From: Delftia tsuruhatensis NBRC 16741
GTDB taxonomy: Bacteria; Pseudomonadota; Gammaproteobacteria; Burkholderiales; Burkholderiaceae_C
Assembly: GCF_001571325.1 (NCBI RefSeq)
Contig: NZ_BCTO01000070.1
Coordinates: 1-46,464, forward strand
Reading direction: 5' to 3'
DNA length: 46,464 nucleotides
Shown here: in pieces, positions 25,482-33,863 of the stretch
Numbering within the stretch: position 1 is the first letter of the stretch
Layout: each line of letters begins with the position of its first letter
Notes under the pieces: model-generated
What the model saw: only the letters and a program-made list of their open reading frames with translations
The model's database searches: none
Told to the model about the DNA's origin: nothing
Translations under genes and position numbers: made by a program

Positions 25482-27187
25482 ACGATATTCGCCGCACCAT
25501 CCTGTGGGTGATATTTGGCTTTTCGCTGGTCTTGCTATGGGACAAATGGCAAGTGCACAACGGCAAGAAGGCCACTTTCTTCCCCGCGCCGGCCGTGGCC
25601 ACGGCCCCGGCACCTGAAACGGGCAAGGCGCCCGGCGACGCCAGCGTGCCCTCGGCAGCGACTGCGGCAACGGCCGGTGCCGGCGAAGTGCCTGGCGGCG
25701 CTGCCGCGCCCGAGGCTGCTCCGCGCCAGAACGTGACCATCAGCACCGACGTGCTGCGCCTGACCTTCGACAGCCAGGGCGGCACGCTGCGCCATGCCGA
25801 GCTGCTCAAGTACGCCGATTCCGCCCACAAGGACAAGCCGGTCGTGCTGTTCGACGAGAGCGTGCACCGTGTGTATCTGGGCCAGTCGGGCCTGATCGGC
25901 GGCGGTTTCCCCACGCACAAGACGACCATGACCGCGCTGCCCGGTGCACGCGAGCTCAAGGACGGCGAGGACCAGATGGAGCTTCGCTTCGAGTCGCCCG
26001 ACATGGGCGGCGTGAAGCTGGTCAAGATCTGGACGCTCAAGCGCGGTGCCTACGACATCGGCGTGCGCCATGAAGTGGTGAACACCGGCACGACTGCCGT
26101 GAACCCGCAGCTGTACCTGCAGCTGGTGCGCGACGGCAACAAGCCCGAAGGCGAAGAGTCCACCATGTACTCCACCTTCACGGGCCCGGCCGTCTACACC
26201 GACGAGAAGAAGTACCAGAAGGTCGAGTTCAAGGACATCGAAAACGGCAAGGCCAGCGTCGAGAAGTCGTCCTCGGGCGGCTACGTGGCCATGGTCCAGC
26301 ATTACTTCGCCAGCGCCTGGCTGCTGGCCGAAGGCGTGCAGCGCGAGAACTTCCTGCGCAAGGTGGACAGCAACCTCTACGCCGTCGGCATGATCACGCC
26401 CGTGGGCACCATCGAGCCCGGCCAGAGCAAGAGCGTGGAAGCGCGCCTGTTTGCCGGACCCCAGATCGAAAAGCGCCTGGAGGCTCTGGCCCCCGGCCTG
26501 GAGCTGGTCAAGGACTATGGCTGGCTGACCATCCTGGCCAAGCCGCTGTACTGGCTGCTGGACAAGCTGCACGGTTTCCTGGGCAACTGGGGCTGGTCCA
26601 TCGTGGCCCTGGTGCTGCTGCTGAAGATCGCCTTCTACTGGCTCAATGCCAAGGCCTACTCCTCGATGGCCAAGATGAAGGCCATCAACCCGCGCATCAT
26701 GGAAATGCGCGAGCGCCTCAAGGACAAGCCCCAGCAGATGCAGCAGGAGATGATGCGCATCTACCGCGAGGAAAAGGTCAACCCCATGGGCGGCTGCCTG
26801 CCCATCATCATCCAGATCCCGGTGTTCATCGCGCTGTACTGGGTGCTGCTGTCCAGCGTGGAAATCCGCAACGCCCCCTGGATCGGCTGGATCACCGACC
26901 TGTCGGCCAAGGACCCGCTGTTCATCCTGCCCGTGCTGATGACCCTGTCGTCGCTGCTGCAGACCGCGCTGAACCCCGCTCCGCCGGATCCGATGCAGGC
27001 CAAGATGATGTGGATCATGCCCCTGGTCTTCAGCGTGATGTTCTTCTTCTTCCCGGCCGGCCTGGTGCTGTACTGGCTGACGAACAACATCCTGTCCATT
27101 GCCCAGCAGTGGATCATCAACACCCGCATGGGCGTGCCGCCGCAGTTCAATCTGCCCAACTTCGGCAAGGCCAAGCCTGCCAAGTAA
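25478..27187 (+). CDS. yidC: Membrane protein insertase YidC
   Basis: A 569-aa Oxa1/YidC/Alb3 insertase. The N-terminal TM (about 5-20, ILWVIFGFSLVLLW) is followed by an Ala/Pro-rich linker, a large periplasmic domain (about 75-345) and five C-terminal TMs that include NPMGGCLPIIIQIPVFIALYW-type sequence. Length matches Gram-negative YidC. It is the last gene of the operon, closed by a strong terminator, and the last core gene before the mobile element. mnmE, its usual neighbour, is not in the window. Confidence 0.97.
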   Translation: MNDIRRTILWVIFGFSLVLLWDKWQVHNGKKATFFPAPAVATAPAPETGKAPGDASVPSAATAATAGAGEVPGGAAAPEAAPRQNVTISTDVLRLTFDSQGGTLRHAELLKYADSAHKDKPVVLFDESVHRVYLGQSGLIGGGFPTHKTTMTALPGARELKDGEDQMELRFESPDMGGVKLVKIWTLKRGAYDIGVRHEVVNTGTTAVNPQLYLQLVRDGNKPEGEESTMYSTFTGPAVYTDEKKYQKVEFKDIENGKASVEKSSSGGYVAMVQHYFASAWLLAEGVQRENFLRKVDSNLYAVGMITPVGTIEPGQSKSVEARLFAGPQIEKRLEALAPGLELVKDYGWLTILAKPLYWLLDKLHGFLGNWGWSIVALVLLLKIAFYWLNAKAYSSMAKMKAINPRIMEMRERLKDKPQQMQQEMMRIYREEKVNPMGGCLPIIIQIPVFIALYWVLLSSVEIRNAPWIGWITDLSAKDPLFILPVLMTLSSLLQTALNPAPPDPMQAKMMWIMPLVFSVMFFFFPAGLVLYWLTNNILSIAQQWIINTRMGVPPQFNLPNFGKAKPAK

Positions 27188-27209
27188 GCCTGCGAAGGCC
27201 CTGGCTCCA

Positions 27210-27233
27210 AAGCCCGCTTCGGCGGGCTTTTTT
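27210..27233 (+). terminator. Rho-independent terminator after yidC
   Basis: AAGCCCGC (27210-27217), loop TTCG, GCGGGCTT (27222-27229) with a run of six Ts ending at 27233. Confidence 0.92.
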
Positions 27234-27412
27234 CCATTTCACCATGACTCCAGCACCGAACTTCGCTGGACTACGCCGAAGCCCGATACAGCAGGTTTAT
27301 CAATAACTTAGGCGAGTTCAACATATGCCGGTGCTTTCCGAAACCTGACCCGGCTTCCCCTCTGCTGGCCCCTACATGGCTCTTGGGAATCGGGTCTTTC
27401 CGAGGAGTCATC
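27228..27412. mobile_element. Left junction of the integrated element (attL somewhere here)
   Basis: Core sequence ends at the yidC terminator and element sequence is certain from the integrase start at 27413, so the left attachment site must lie between. From memory, Tn4371-type elements recombine at a short T-rich octamer (TTTTTCAT-like); the nearest word is the terminator's T-run followed by CCAT (27228-27237). The right end is not in the window, so no direct repeat can be shown. A short frame at 27244-27306 matches nothing I know. Confidence 0.4.
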
Positions 27413-28612
27413 GTGGCAAAACTCAAGCTCACCAAGTCCGCAGTCGATGCTGCGCAACCCCAGGCGCAGGCCGTCGAACTCCGGGACACGCTGGTGCCCG
27501 GCTTCCTGTGCAAGGTTACACCAGCGGGCCGCAAGGTCTTCATGCTCCAGTACCGCACGAACGCCGGCGAGCGGCGCAAGCCCGCTCTGGGCCTGTACGG
27601 GGAACTGACCGTCGAGCAGGCCCGCTCGCTGGCCCAGGAATGGCTGGCCGAGGTGCGCCGGGGCGGCGACCCCAGCGCGGCCAAGGCCGCTGCCCGCGCA
27701 GCCCCCACGGTCAAGGAGCTGTGCACCAAGTTCATGGAGGACTACTCCAAGCAGCGCAACAAGCCCAGCACCCAGCGGGGGTATCAGGCCGTCATAGACC
27801 GCTGCATCGTTCCGATGCTGGGCCGCATGAAGGTGCAGGATGTGAAGCGGCCGGACGTGGCCACGGCGATGAAGAAGATGGCCCACAAGCCGGCCGAGGC
27901 GAACCGCGCTTTCAGCGTGATGCGCAAGATGTTCAACCTGGCCGAGGTGTGGGGCCACCGGCCGGACGGCACCAACCCCTGCCGCCACGTCCCGATGTAC
28001 CCCAACGGCAAGGCCACCCACCTCATCAGCGACGAGGACATGGGCAAGCTGTTTCGGCGACTGGAGCACATCGAGGCCGAGGGCCTGGAGAACTACGTCA
28101 TCCCGCTGGCGATCCGCCTGCAGTTCGAGTTCGCCGGTCGCCGCTCCGAAGTCGTCACGCTCGAATGGGCTTGGGTGGATCTGGAAAACCGGCGTGTGGT
28201 CTGGCCCGACAGCAAGACCGGCGGCATGTCCAAGCCCATGAGCGAGGAAGCCTACCGGCTGCTCTCGACGGCCCCACGGCAGGAGGGCAGCCCTTACGTG
28301 CTGCCTTCTCCGCGCCACCCCGGCAAGCATCTGACCACGGGCGAGTACTACGGCGGCTGGAGCCGCGCCCTCAAGGCGGCGGGCGCGGCCCATGTGGGCA
28401 CGCACGGCATCCGCCATCGCTCGGCCACGGACATTGCCAACTCGGGCATCCCTGTCAAGGTCGGCATGGCGCTGACGGCGCACAAGACCGTGGCGATGTT
28501 CATGCGCTACGTCCACACCGAGGACGACCCGGTGCGCAAGGCCGCCGAGTTGGTGGCGAACCGGCGCAAGACGATCACCGAGGCGCAGCGGCCTGCGGAG
28601 GTGGTCGCATGA
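27413..28612 (+). CDS. int: Tyrosine recombinase (Tn4371-family integrase)
   Basis: A 399-aa site-specific integrase that inserts and excises the element. The GTG at 27413 gives MAKLKLTKS and follows GAGGAG at ideal spacing; the upstream TTG at 27383 is not preferred. The N-terminal arm-binding region includes the ELRDTLVPGFLCKVTPAGRK stretch typical of DUF4102-like integrases. The catalytic set is R243 (AGRRSEVVTL), H331-x-x-R334 (HGIRHRSATD), H357 (TAHKT; the usual Gly before His is Ala) and nucleophile Y366 (MRYVHTE). It overlaps the following nuclease gene by 4 bp (ATGA), so cargo and integrase are translationally coupled. Confidence 0.93.
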   Translation: MAKLKLTKSAVDAAQPQAQAVELRDTLVPGFLCKVTPAGRKVFMLQYRTNAGERRKPALGLYGELTVEQARSLAQEWLAEVRRGGDPSAAKAAARAAPTVKELCTKFMEDYSKQRNKPSTQRGYQAVIDRCIVPMLGRMKVQDVKRPDVATAMKKMAHKPAEANRAFSVMRKMFNLAEVWGHRPDGTNPCRHVPMYPNGKATHLISDEDMGKLFRRLEHIEAEGLENYVIPLAIRLQFEFAGRRSEVVTLEWAWVDLENRRVVWPDSKTGGMSKPMSEEAYRLLSTAPRQEGSPYVLPSPRHPGKHLTTGEYYGGWSRALKAAGAAHVGTHGIRHRSATDIANSGIPVKVGMALTAHKTVAMFMRYVHTEDDPVRKAAELVANRRKTITEAQRPAEVVA

Positions 28613-29757
28613 CCAGGAAGACGCCTGCGGCGGTGGGAGCCGCACCCGCCGCCGTACCTGCCGGCTACGCGGGCATCCACGGCGGCATCGTGGAACTGCT
28701 CGATGCCGCGCGCCAGGCAGCAGCGCGCAGCGTCAATGCGCTGATGACGGCCAGCTACTGGGAGATTGGCCGCCGCATCGTGGAGGCCGAACAACAGGGC
28801 AAGCGGCGCGCGGGGTACGGCGAACAGTTGATGGCCCGGTTGTCCGCTGACCTGACCGCGCGGTTCGGGCGGGGCTTTGGCGTCAACAACCTGGAGAACA
28901 TGCGGCGGTTCTTCCTCGCATACCCTGTTTCCGAGATTTCCCAGACACTGTCTGGGAAATTGGGAAACGAGCCGCCCGGCCAGAAATCCCAGACGGTGCC
29001 TGGGAAATTGAGCCTCGCCGAGCTGGCGCAGGTGTTCACGCTGCCGTGGTCAGCTTATGTCCGGCTGCTGGTGGTCAAGCACGACCATGCCCGCCGGTTC
29101 TACGAAATCGAGGCGCTGCGTGGCGGCTGGAGCGTGCGCCAGCTTGACCGGCAGATCGGCAGCCAGTTCTATGAGCGCACGGCGCTGTCGAAAAACAAAG
29201 CGGCGATGCTGGCCAAGGGCGCGGTGCCGAAGCCCGAGGATGCCGTCGCTCCGGGCGATGCCATCAAAGACCCGTATGTGCTGGAGTTCCTCGACCTCAA
29301 GGACGAGTATTCGGAGTCCGATCTGGAAGCCGCCTTGATCCGGCGGCTGGAAGATTTTCTTCTGGAGCTGGGTGAAGGGTTCACCTTCATCGGGCGGCAG
29401 CGGCGCTTGCGCATCGACCAGACCTGGTATCGGGTGGACTTGCTGCTGTTCCATCGCAAGTTGCGCTGCCTGGTCATCATCGACTTGAAGCTAGGGAGCC
29501 TGACCCATGCGGACGTGGGCCAGATGCACATGTATTGCAACTATGCCAAGGAACATTGGGCCTACCCCGAGGAAAACCCGCCCGTGGGCTTGATTCTGTG
29601 CGCAGACAAGGGCCATGCGCTGGCGCGGTATGCGCTGGAAGGCTTGCCTTCGAAGGTGATGGCGGCGAACTACCGTACCGTGCTGCCGGATGCCGAACTG
29701 TTGCAGAAAGAGCTGGAAACCGCGCGGCACCTGTTGGAGCTGCGTACGTCGAAGTAG
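28609..29757 (+). CDS. DUF1016/YhcG-type PDDEXK nuclease
   Basis: A 382-aa protein of the YhcG family: an N-terminal DUF1016 helical domain (about 25-195; SYWEIGRRIVEAEQQGKRRAGYG is characteristic) and a C-terminal PDDEXK nuclease fold (about 225-375) with D277 (YRVDLLLF) and the D-x-K pair D292/K294 (IIDLKLG). The family recurs near restriction-modification and defence genes; its exact action is uncertain. The ATG overlaps the integrase stop. Between the domains the DNA holds two related palindromes (28936-29010), encoding SQTLSGKLG and SQTVPGKLS, so the linker looks repeat-derived. Confidence 0.85.
   Translation: MTRKTPAAVGAAPAAVPAGYAGIHGGIVELLDAARQAAARSVNALMTASYWEIGRRIVEAEQQGKRRAGYGEQLMARLSADLTARFGRGFGVNNLENMRRFFLAYPVSEISQTLSGKLGNEPPGQKSQTVPGKLSLAELAQVFTLPWSAYVRLLVVKHDHARRFYEIEALRGGWSVRQLDRQIGSQFYERTALSKNKAAMLAKGAVPKPEDAVAPGDAIKDPYVLEFLDLKDEYSESDLEAALIRRLEDFLLELGEGFTFIGRQRRLRIDQTWYRVDLLLFHRKLRCLVIIDLKLGSLTHADVGQMHMYCNYAKEHWAYPEENPPVGLILCADKGHALARYALEGLPSKVMAANYRTVLPDAELLQKELETARHLLELRTSK
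28936..29010. repeat. Pair of palindromic repeats inside the DUF1016 gene
   Basis: Copy 1 (28936-28962): ATTTCCCAGA-CACTG-TCTGGGAAAT, a perfect 10-bp stem. Copy 2 (28985-29010) has the same shape with a few changes (CCCAG...CTGGG). They are direct copies about 49 bp apart, both in frame. Confidence 0.75.
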
Positions 29758-29838
29758 TCCCGGAAACTCCAGCAATAGCTGGGCGTCCTGGCGTGCCGCC
29801 GTCGGGTTCACGGGCTGCACCCCGCGCCTCTTATCGCT

Positions 29839-30807
29839 CTACGCTTCCGAGGCCGCGTCTGGCCCCGTCTTGTGGACGGCAAGTTCGTAGCCAACTTGAA
29901 CCGGAACGACCTCTCCTTTGACTACCTCACGCCCGGTTAGATCCAGCACCCGAACCTTGGATGGCCCATACCGTGCCGGGTCTGGTGAACCCGGTGTCGG
30001 AAAGGGAAGAATTGAAACTGGCTGACCGTTCAGGGCGAGGTCGTGTTTTTCCGACGGTAACTGCACTTGGAATACCTCGTTCCCGTAGGCCAGTACCAAG
30101 AACATGTAGGGATAGTTCGCGACGTGAGCTTTTCGCCGCAGGACAAATGCGGCGATCAAATCGTTCGGCATTGGCCCTGGCTGAAATGTACGAATGATCG
30201 GGCACTGATCCGCAAATCGACGACTGTGGTCGGTTGACCTCACCCAACTCATCAAGTGTGGGAAGTTTCCGACTTCTTCGTCGGGGAGCAATGTCAGGCC
30301 AATCTTCATGAACGCCTTGAGCACTGCGACCGGCGTATAGGAATCGCGCTTGAGCTGAAAGGTGATCCGCTGGTTCGCTTCGTCTATCTGGTAAAGCGGG
30401 TCATCCTCATACGAGGTGATATTGAAGCCCGCAGCGCCGTACTCGATTCGCCAGCCTTTCCCGTCGCCGCCTTTCTTCAAGGTCGGCACGCCACTTTTTC
30501 CACGAATGCGTGCGAAGGTACGTGTTGGCTTCGACCAGTTGCCTAGATCGTTCTCGATGCCGCGTCCAAACCCTTCATTGCAGTCGTCGCACTCATACAC
30601 GCTCTCTATGCTCTTGTTGCCGAGTGCTTCCGGTATCGCATGAGCGACCTTGCGGAAGGTCACCTCGGGCGGCTTCCTACCGCAAAACCTGCAAGTGCGA
30701 TTCTGCCTGTCGCCGAGGACAACCTTATCTCCTGGGCGCAGGAACCATTGCCGCAGCATGTCGTAGTGCGTTTCGTAGAACTTGATATTGGCTTCGAGAG
30801 AGGTCAT
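29839..30807 (-). CDS. HNH endonuclease-domain protein (cargo)
   Basis: A 322-aa protein. Residues 37-85 form a zinc-bound HNH-type module with C39-x2-C42, H56 (VAHAIPEALGN) and C73-x2-C76 (CDDCNEGFG), the layout of treble-clef HNH nucleases. The remaining 240 residues are unfamiliar and may recognise the target or partner. ATG at 30807 is preferred because homology starts soon after; an in-frame ATG at 30960 would add 51 residues and shorten the gap to the ATPase gene to 59 bp. It lies downstream of the ATPase gene on the same strand, an order that recalls PtuA-PtuB of Septu. Confidence 0.75.
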   Translation of the reverse strand: MTSLEANIKFYETHYDMLRQWFLRPGDKVVLGDRQNRTCRFCGRKPPEVTFRKVAHAIPEALGNKSIESVYECDDCNEGFGRGIENDLGNWSKPTRTFARIRGKSGVPTLKKGGDGKGWRIEYGAAGFNITSYEDDPLYQIDEANQRITFQLKRDSYTPVAVLKAFMKIGLTLLPDEEVGNFPHLMSWVRSTDHSRRFADQCPIIRTFQPGPMPNDLIAAFVLRRKAHVANYPYMFLVLAYGNEVFQVQLPSEKHDLALNGQPVSILPFPTPGSPDPARYGPSKVRVLDLTGREVVKGEVVPVQVGYELAVHKTGPDAASEA

Positions 30808-31019
30808 GAAGCTTTCGTTTTGAGATGATGGTTGAGCGCCTATGCGCGCGATACACGGCATGCAGGCCGGATTGTCGTTTGATCCGGCCCCTGGGCGTCG
30901 CAAAACGCCCAAGGGCACTGCGGCCGCCGTGTCGGCGACGCTGTGTGATGACTTGAGCACCGAATGGGAAAGGTTGATACTGCGAGTCTCCGAAACTCGA
31001 TGAAAGTACCTTGAGCCGT
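30808..31019. other. Spacer between ATPase and HNH genes
   Basis: 212 bp on the chosen starts, partly open in the HNH frame. No clear terminator, so co-transcription is possible. Confidence 0.4.
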
Positions 31020-33656
31020 CTACGGCGCTGCGGCAAGTGACGCGACGGCAGGTCCGGCCTTACGCTTCTTGGCCGTGTTCACGTTGCGCGTCTCGACCTG
31101 TCCGCGCCAGGTTTCCAGCGCCATGATGTCGGCGAGCAGTTCATCGGGTTCCGGGACGGCGACACCACCCATGAGTGCCTTATCGTGCGCGTAGTTCGAG
31201 CACTTTGTCATGCCCGCGTTCACTTGCGCGTAGTCATCATCCTCAACTACAACACCGGCCAGCCGCTGCGTCTCGACACCTTTGCGGAAGCGAAGGATGA
31301 CCTCTCGCAGTAGTACTTCCTCGACGGCACGTTCCCATGCCATGCGCAAGCGGAAATAGGCATCAACGGTCTGCCGTCTGTGTTCTTGCTCTTCGCCGTC
31401 CTTGTGGAGTTTGGCGATGGCTTGATGCTGGGCTTTCAGGGCGCTGACGCGCTTGCTCGCGGTCTTTCCCTCGAATGGGAGATCGGGGTCCGCAACCCCG
31501 AAGCCCTCTGCGCGGCGGGTCAGGCTTTGGGTTGCAATCGGGACACCGGCCAACTTCGCTTCTTCGACCAGCAGGCACAGGAAATAGATGTCATGGGTAA
31601 ACACCACGACCTGCCGCTGCGCTGCCTCTGCAGTCAGGCGCTTTGCCACACGTTCACGCCGACGGTGATCGAGCGATGACACCGGATCATCGAACACGAT
31701 GCCGCCCTTACCGCCACTCAGGCCGACCTCAGCAAGGAAGGAGCCGATCGCGATCGCACGCTGCTCGCCCTCGCTCAAGATGTCACTCGGACTGCGGCTT
31801 TGTGGTAGTTCCAGCTTGAGCTTGTGCAGGGCTTTACCCCTATCCGACCGACTCTGCAGCGAAACGCGCAACGTGCCGACACCGAGCGCCTTGAATTCGC
31901 GGTTCAGGGCGTCGGCCAGTTCCTTCGACACAACCTTCTCCGCCAGTTCCGACGCCTTTAACGAGATGGCGTTGGTCTTCACGGCAGACAGGCACTTCGT
32001 GAGCTTGGCCTGGTGGGCGAGTCGATTGACGGCGGTGACGACAGCATCCTTGATCTGACTCAGTCTTACCCGTGCATCCAGTTCCAGGAACTGCTTCTGC
32101 AGGGTCGCACGGGCCTTTTCGTCCGAGGCCTTCTCCAAGGTCACCGCTTCGGCATTCAGCTTGTCAGCCAAAGCCTGAAGGCGCTCGGTCGGATTGACCA
32201 GAGGTTGACTGACGTCGTCCCACTGATGCGAGATCACTGCCGCTTTGATGGCCTCCTGGCGAGCGGCCAGGAGCGGCTCGAAAGCCTTGGCATCGGCGGC
32301 CAGTTGCGGGTCCAAGGCCTCGATTTCTCCATATGTCACGTCGTCGAGATTCAGCGTGAGAACCTGCGCAGCGAACGGCTTGTATTCCGCGTACAGGGCA
32401 ACACGGCGTGCCTGGGATGTCTTCTCCGCTTCCTGTTGAATAAAGGCTTCGAAGCGCAGCAAGCGGTCGGAGCCTTCGGCAAGGGGTTGTTGGCAGAGCG
32501 GGCAAGGTGCGTCCGCGCCCAGCGCGGGGAACGATTTGTCTGGGTGGGATTCGATGGCGAACTTGCGCGCTGCCTCGAATAGTTCACGCCATGTCTCGCC
32601 GCCGGTACCCGGCAGCAGGTTCTCACCTTCCTTGAACTGCTTCGCGGCGAGGGCGGCTGCAGTCTGCGCCGTGCGATAGCTGTCTGCCAGACCTTTCAGC
32701 TTGGCGACGACAGCTTGATCCACCTGTGCGCCTTTGCTGGCCGCATTCGCTGCGATAGCTGTGATACGGCGAGCGCGCAAGCGCAGTTGCGCGGCCTTCT
32801 CCTTCGGGTTGTTCTCCTTCAGGCTCTTGTCCAGAGACGCATGTTGGGTCAGTTCCTCTGGGGTCACCGTTGCCAGCGCTTCAATCTGGGCTAGGGCCGT
32901 CTTGGCGGAAAGCGAGGCGACTAACTTGCCGACGGGTGTGTCGCCTTGCAATGGCGCAAAGGCGGACAGATCAGCGGCGGATTGGGTGTATTCAGTCTCG
33001 ATCGCCGTCTTCAACTGCTTGCAGACTTTGGCCAGCCCTTCGAATACATCGAGCCCGTAGGGCACATAGGAGAAATCGTCCTCTCTGTCGAGGTAGGCGC
33101 GAGCGCAACGCGAGTCGAAAATCGCAAATGACGAAAGCGCTGCAGGAGCCACTTTGCCGTGTTGCCAGTGTGCATCTTGCGCAACTCCATCGATTGCGAT
33201 TTCGAACGTGGCTTCCGGAGTCCCGGCTTTGCCTGCAGGCAAGTTGGCGTTCGGATGAATAGCCTCCGTCTGATCGCGCGCACGACATGCGCGCTTGAGC
33301 ACACGGGAGTACCCCGACTTGCCTGAACCGTTATCGCCATAGATGACGGTCATTCCAGAGGCGCCGAAGGGCAGACGTTGATTCTCCGCAATCGCGTTGA
33401 CGTGCCGCATGCTCTTGATGGCTCGCAGCTCAACGTGAGTTGTCGCTTGGACCGGAGCGGGAATCTGATCTGCCGTCAGCGGCTTGGGCTTGCGGTCTTT
33501 GGGATCTGGGATGCCATGTGCCGCTTTGAGTAGCGCGAAGAGGTCATCCTGATCCTCTATCGTGAGCGTTTGCTTGGCCAGCAGGCGGGCCACCGCATCG
33601 CTCTGCCACTCAGGCAACCCCTTCGTCCAGTCCAGTATCTCCTGCAATATCGACAT
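31020..33656 (-). CDS. ABC-type (AAA_13-like) ATPase with CPLC zinc motif and PrrC/RloC-like C-terminus
   Basis: An 878-aa SMC/Rad50-like ATPase. Walker A GDNGSGKS is at 107-114, the ABC signature LSEGEQ at 627-632, Walker B IVFDDP at 653-658, the D-loop SSLD at 660-663 and the H-switch at TH687-688. The intervening arm is Ala/Leu/Lys-rich and probably coiled-coil, with CPLC (385-388) near its middle, as in the zinc hooks of Rad50 and RloC. After the ATPase core a 190-residue domain contains R776-x3-E780 and H824 (NYAHD); PrrC and RloC anticodon nucleases use an Arg-x3-Glu...His triad in this place. ATG at 33656 follows GGGAGGGG; the longer frame to 33680 is less likely. Likely a defence sensor-effector; the RNase activity is inference. 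Confidence 0.82.
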   Translation of the reverse strand: MSILQEILDWTKGLPEWQSDAVARLLAKQTLTIEDQDDLFALLKAAHGIPDPKDRKPKPLTADQIPAPVQATTHVELRAIKSMRHVNAIAENQRLPFGASGMTVIYGDNGSGKSGYSRVLKRACRARDQTEAIHPNANLPAGKAGTPEATFEIAIDGVAQDAHWQHGKVAPAALSSFAIFDSRCARAYLDREDDFSYVPYGLDVFEGLAKVCKQLKTAIETEYTQSAADLSAFAPLQGDTPVGKLVASLSAKTALAQIEALATVTPEELTQHASLDKSLKENNPKEKAAQLRLRARRITAIAANAASKGAQVDQAVVAKLKGLADSYRTAQTAAALAAKQFKEGENLLPGTGGETWRELFEAARKFAIESHPDKSFPALGADAPCPLCQQPLAEGSDRLLRFEAFIQQEAEKTSQARRVALYAEYKPFAAQVLTLNLDDVTYGEIEALDPQLAADAKAFEPLLAARQEAIKAAVISHQWDDVSQPLVNPTERLQALADKLNAEAVTLEKASDEKARATLQKQFLELDARVRLSQIKDAVVTAVNRLAHQAKLTKCLSAVKTNAISLKASELAEKVVSKELADALNREFKALGVGTLRVSLQSRSDRGKALHKLKLELPQSRSPSDILSEGEQRAIAIGSFLAEVGLSGGKGGIVFDDPVSSLDHRRRERVAKRLTAEAAQRQVVVFTHDIYFLCLLVEEAKLAGVPIATQSLTRRAEGFGVADPDLPFEGKTASKRVSALKAQHQAIAKLHKDGEEQEHRRQTVDAYFRLRMAWERAVEEVLLREVILRFRKGVETQRLAGVVVEDDDYAQVNAGMTKCSNYAHDKALMGGVAVPEPDELLADIMALETWRGQVETRNVNTAKKRKAGPAVASLAAAP

Positions 33657-33744
33657 AGGCCCCTCCCGCCGTCGTGTCATTTATCGTCCAGAAGCTCTCC
33701 CGATTCGCCGCACAGGCCATGGGAGCGCTGTTGCAAACGGAAAC

Positions 33745-33772
33745 ATTATGACCCCCCAGGGTTCCGCTGCAA
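33745..33772 (-). promoter_or_regulatory. Candidate promoter of the ATPase gene
   Basis: On the minus strand, TTGCAG (33772-33767), a 16-bp spacer and CATAAT (33750-33745). It lies 89 bp upstream of the ATG, inside the 207-bp gap after the RES gene. Confidence 0.35.
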
Positions 33773-33863
33773 GGCTCGCGCACAGTGCCTTGCGTTTCGC
33801 ACCAAACCGCCACCACGCGGCATTGCCTTCTCATGCATTTGGTAGCGAGCAAAACCCTCCGCC

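Noticed and set aside
27244..27306. Short frame MTPAPNFAG... as a disrupted mnmE start
   Set aside because: It does not resemble the start of MnmE proteins; likely non-coding junction DNA.
27376..29757. 793-aa frame spanning the integrase and nuclease genes as a fusion
   Set aside because: Its first part is out of frame with the integrase; only the section from 28609 is real and starts at its own ATG.
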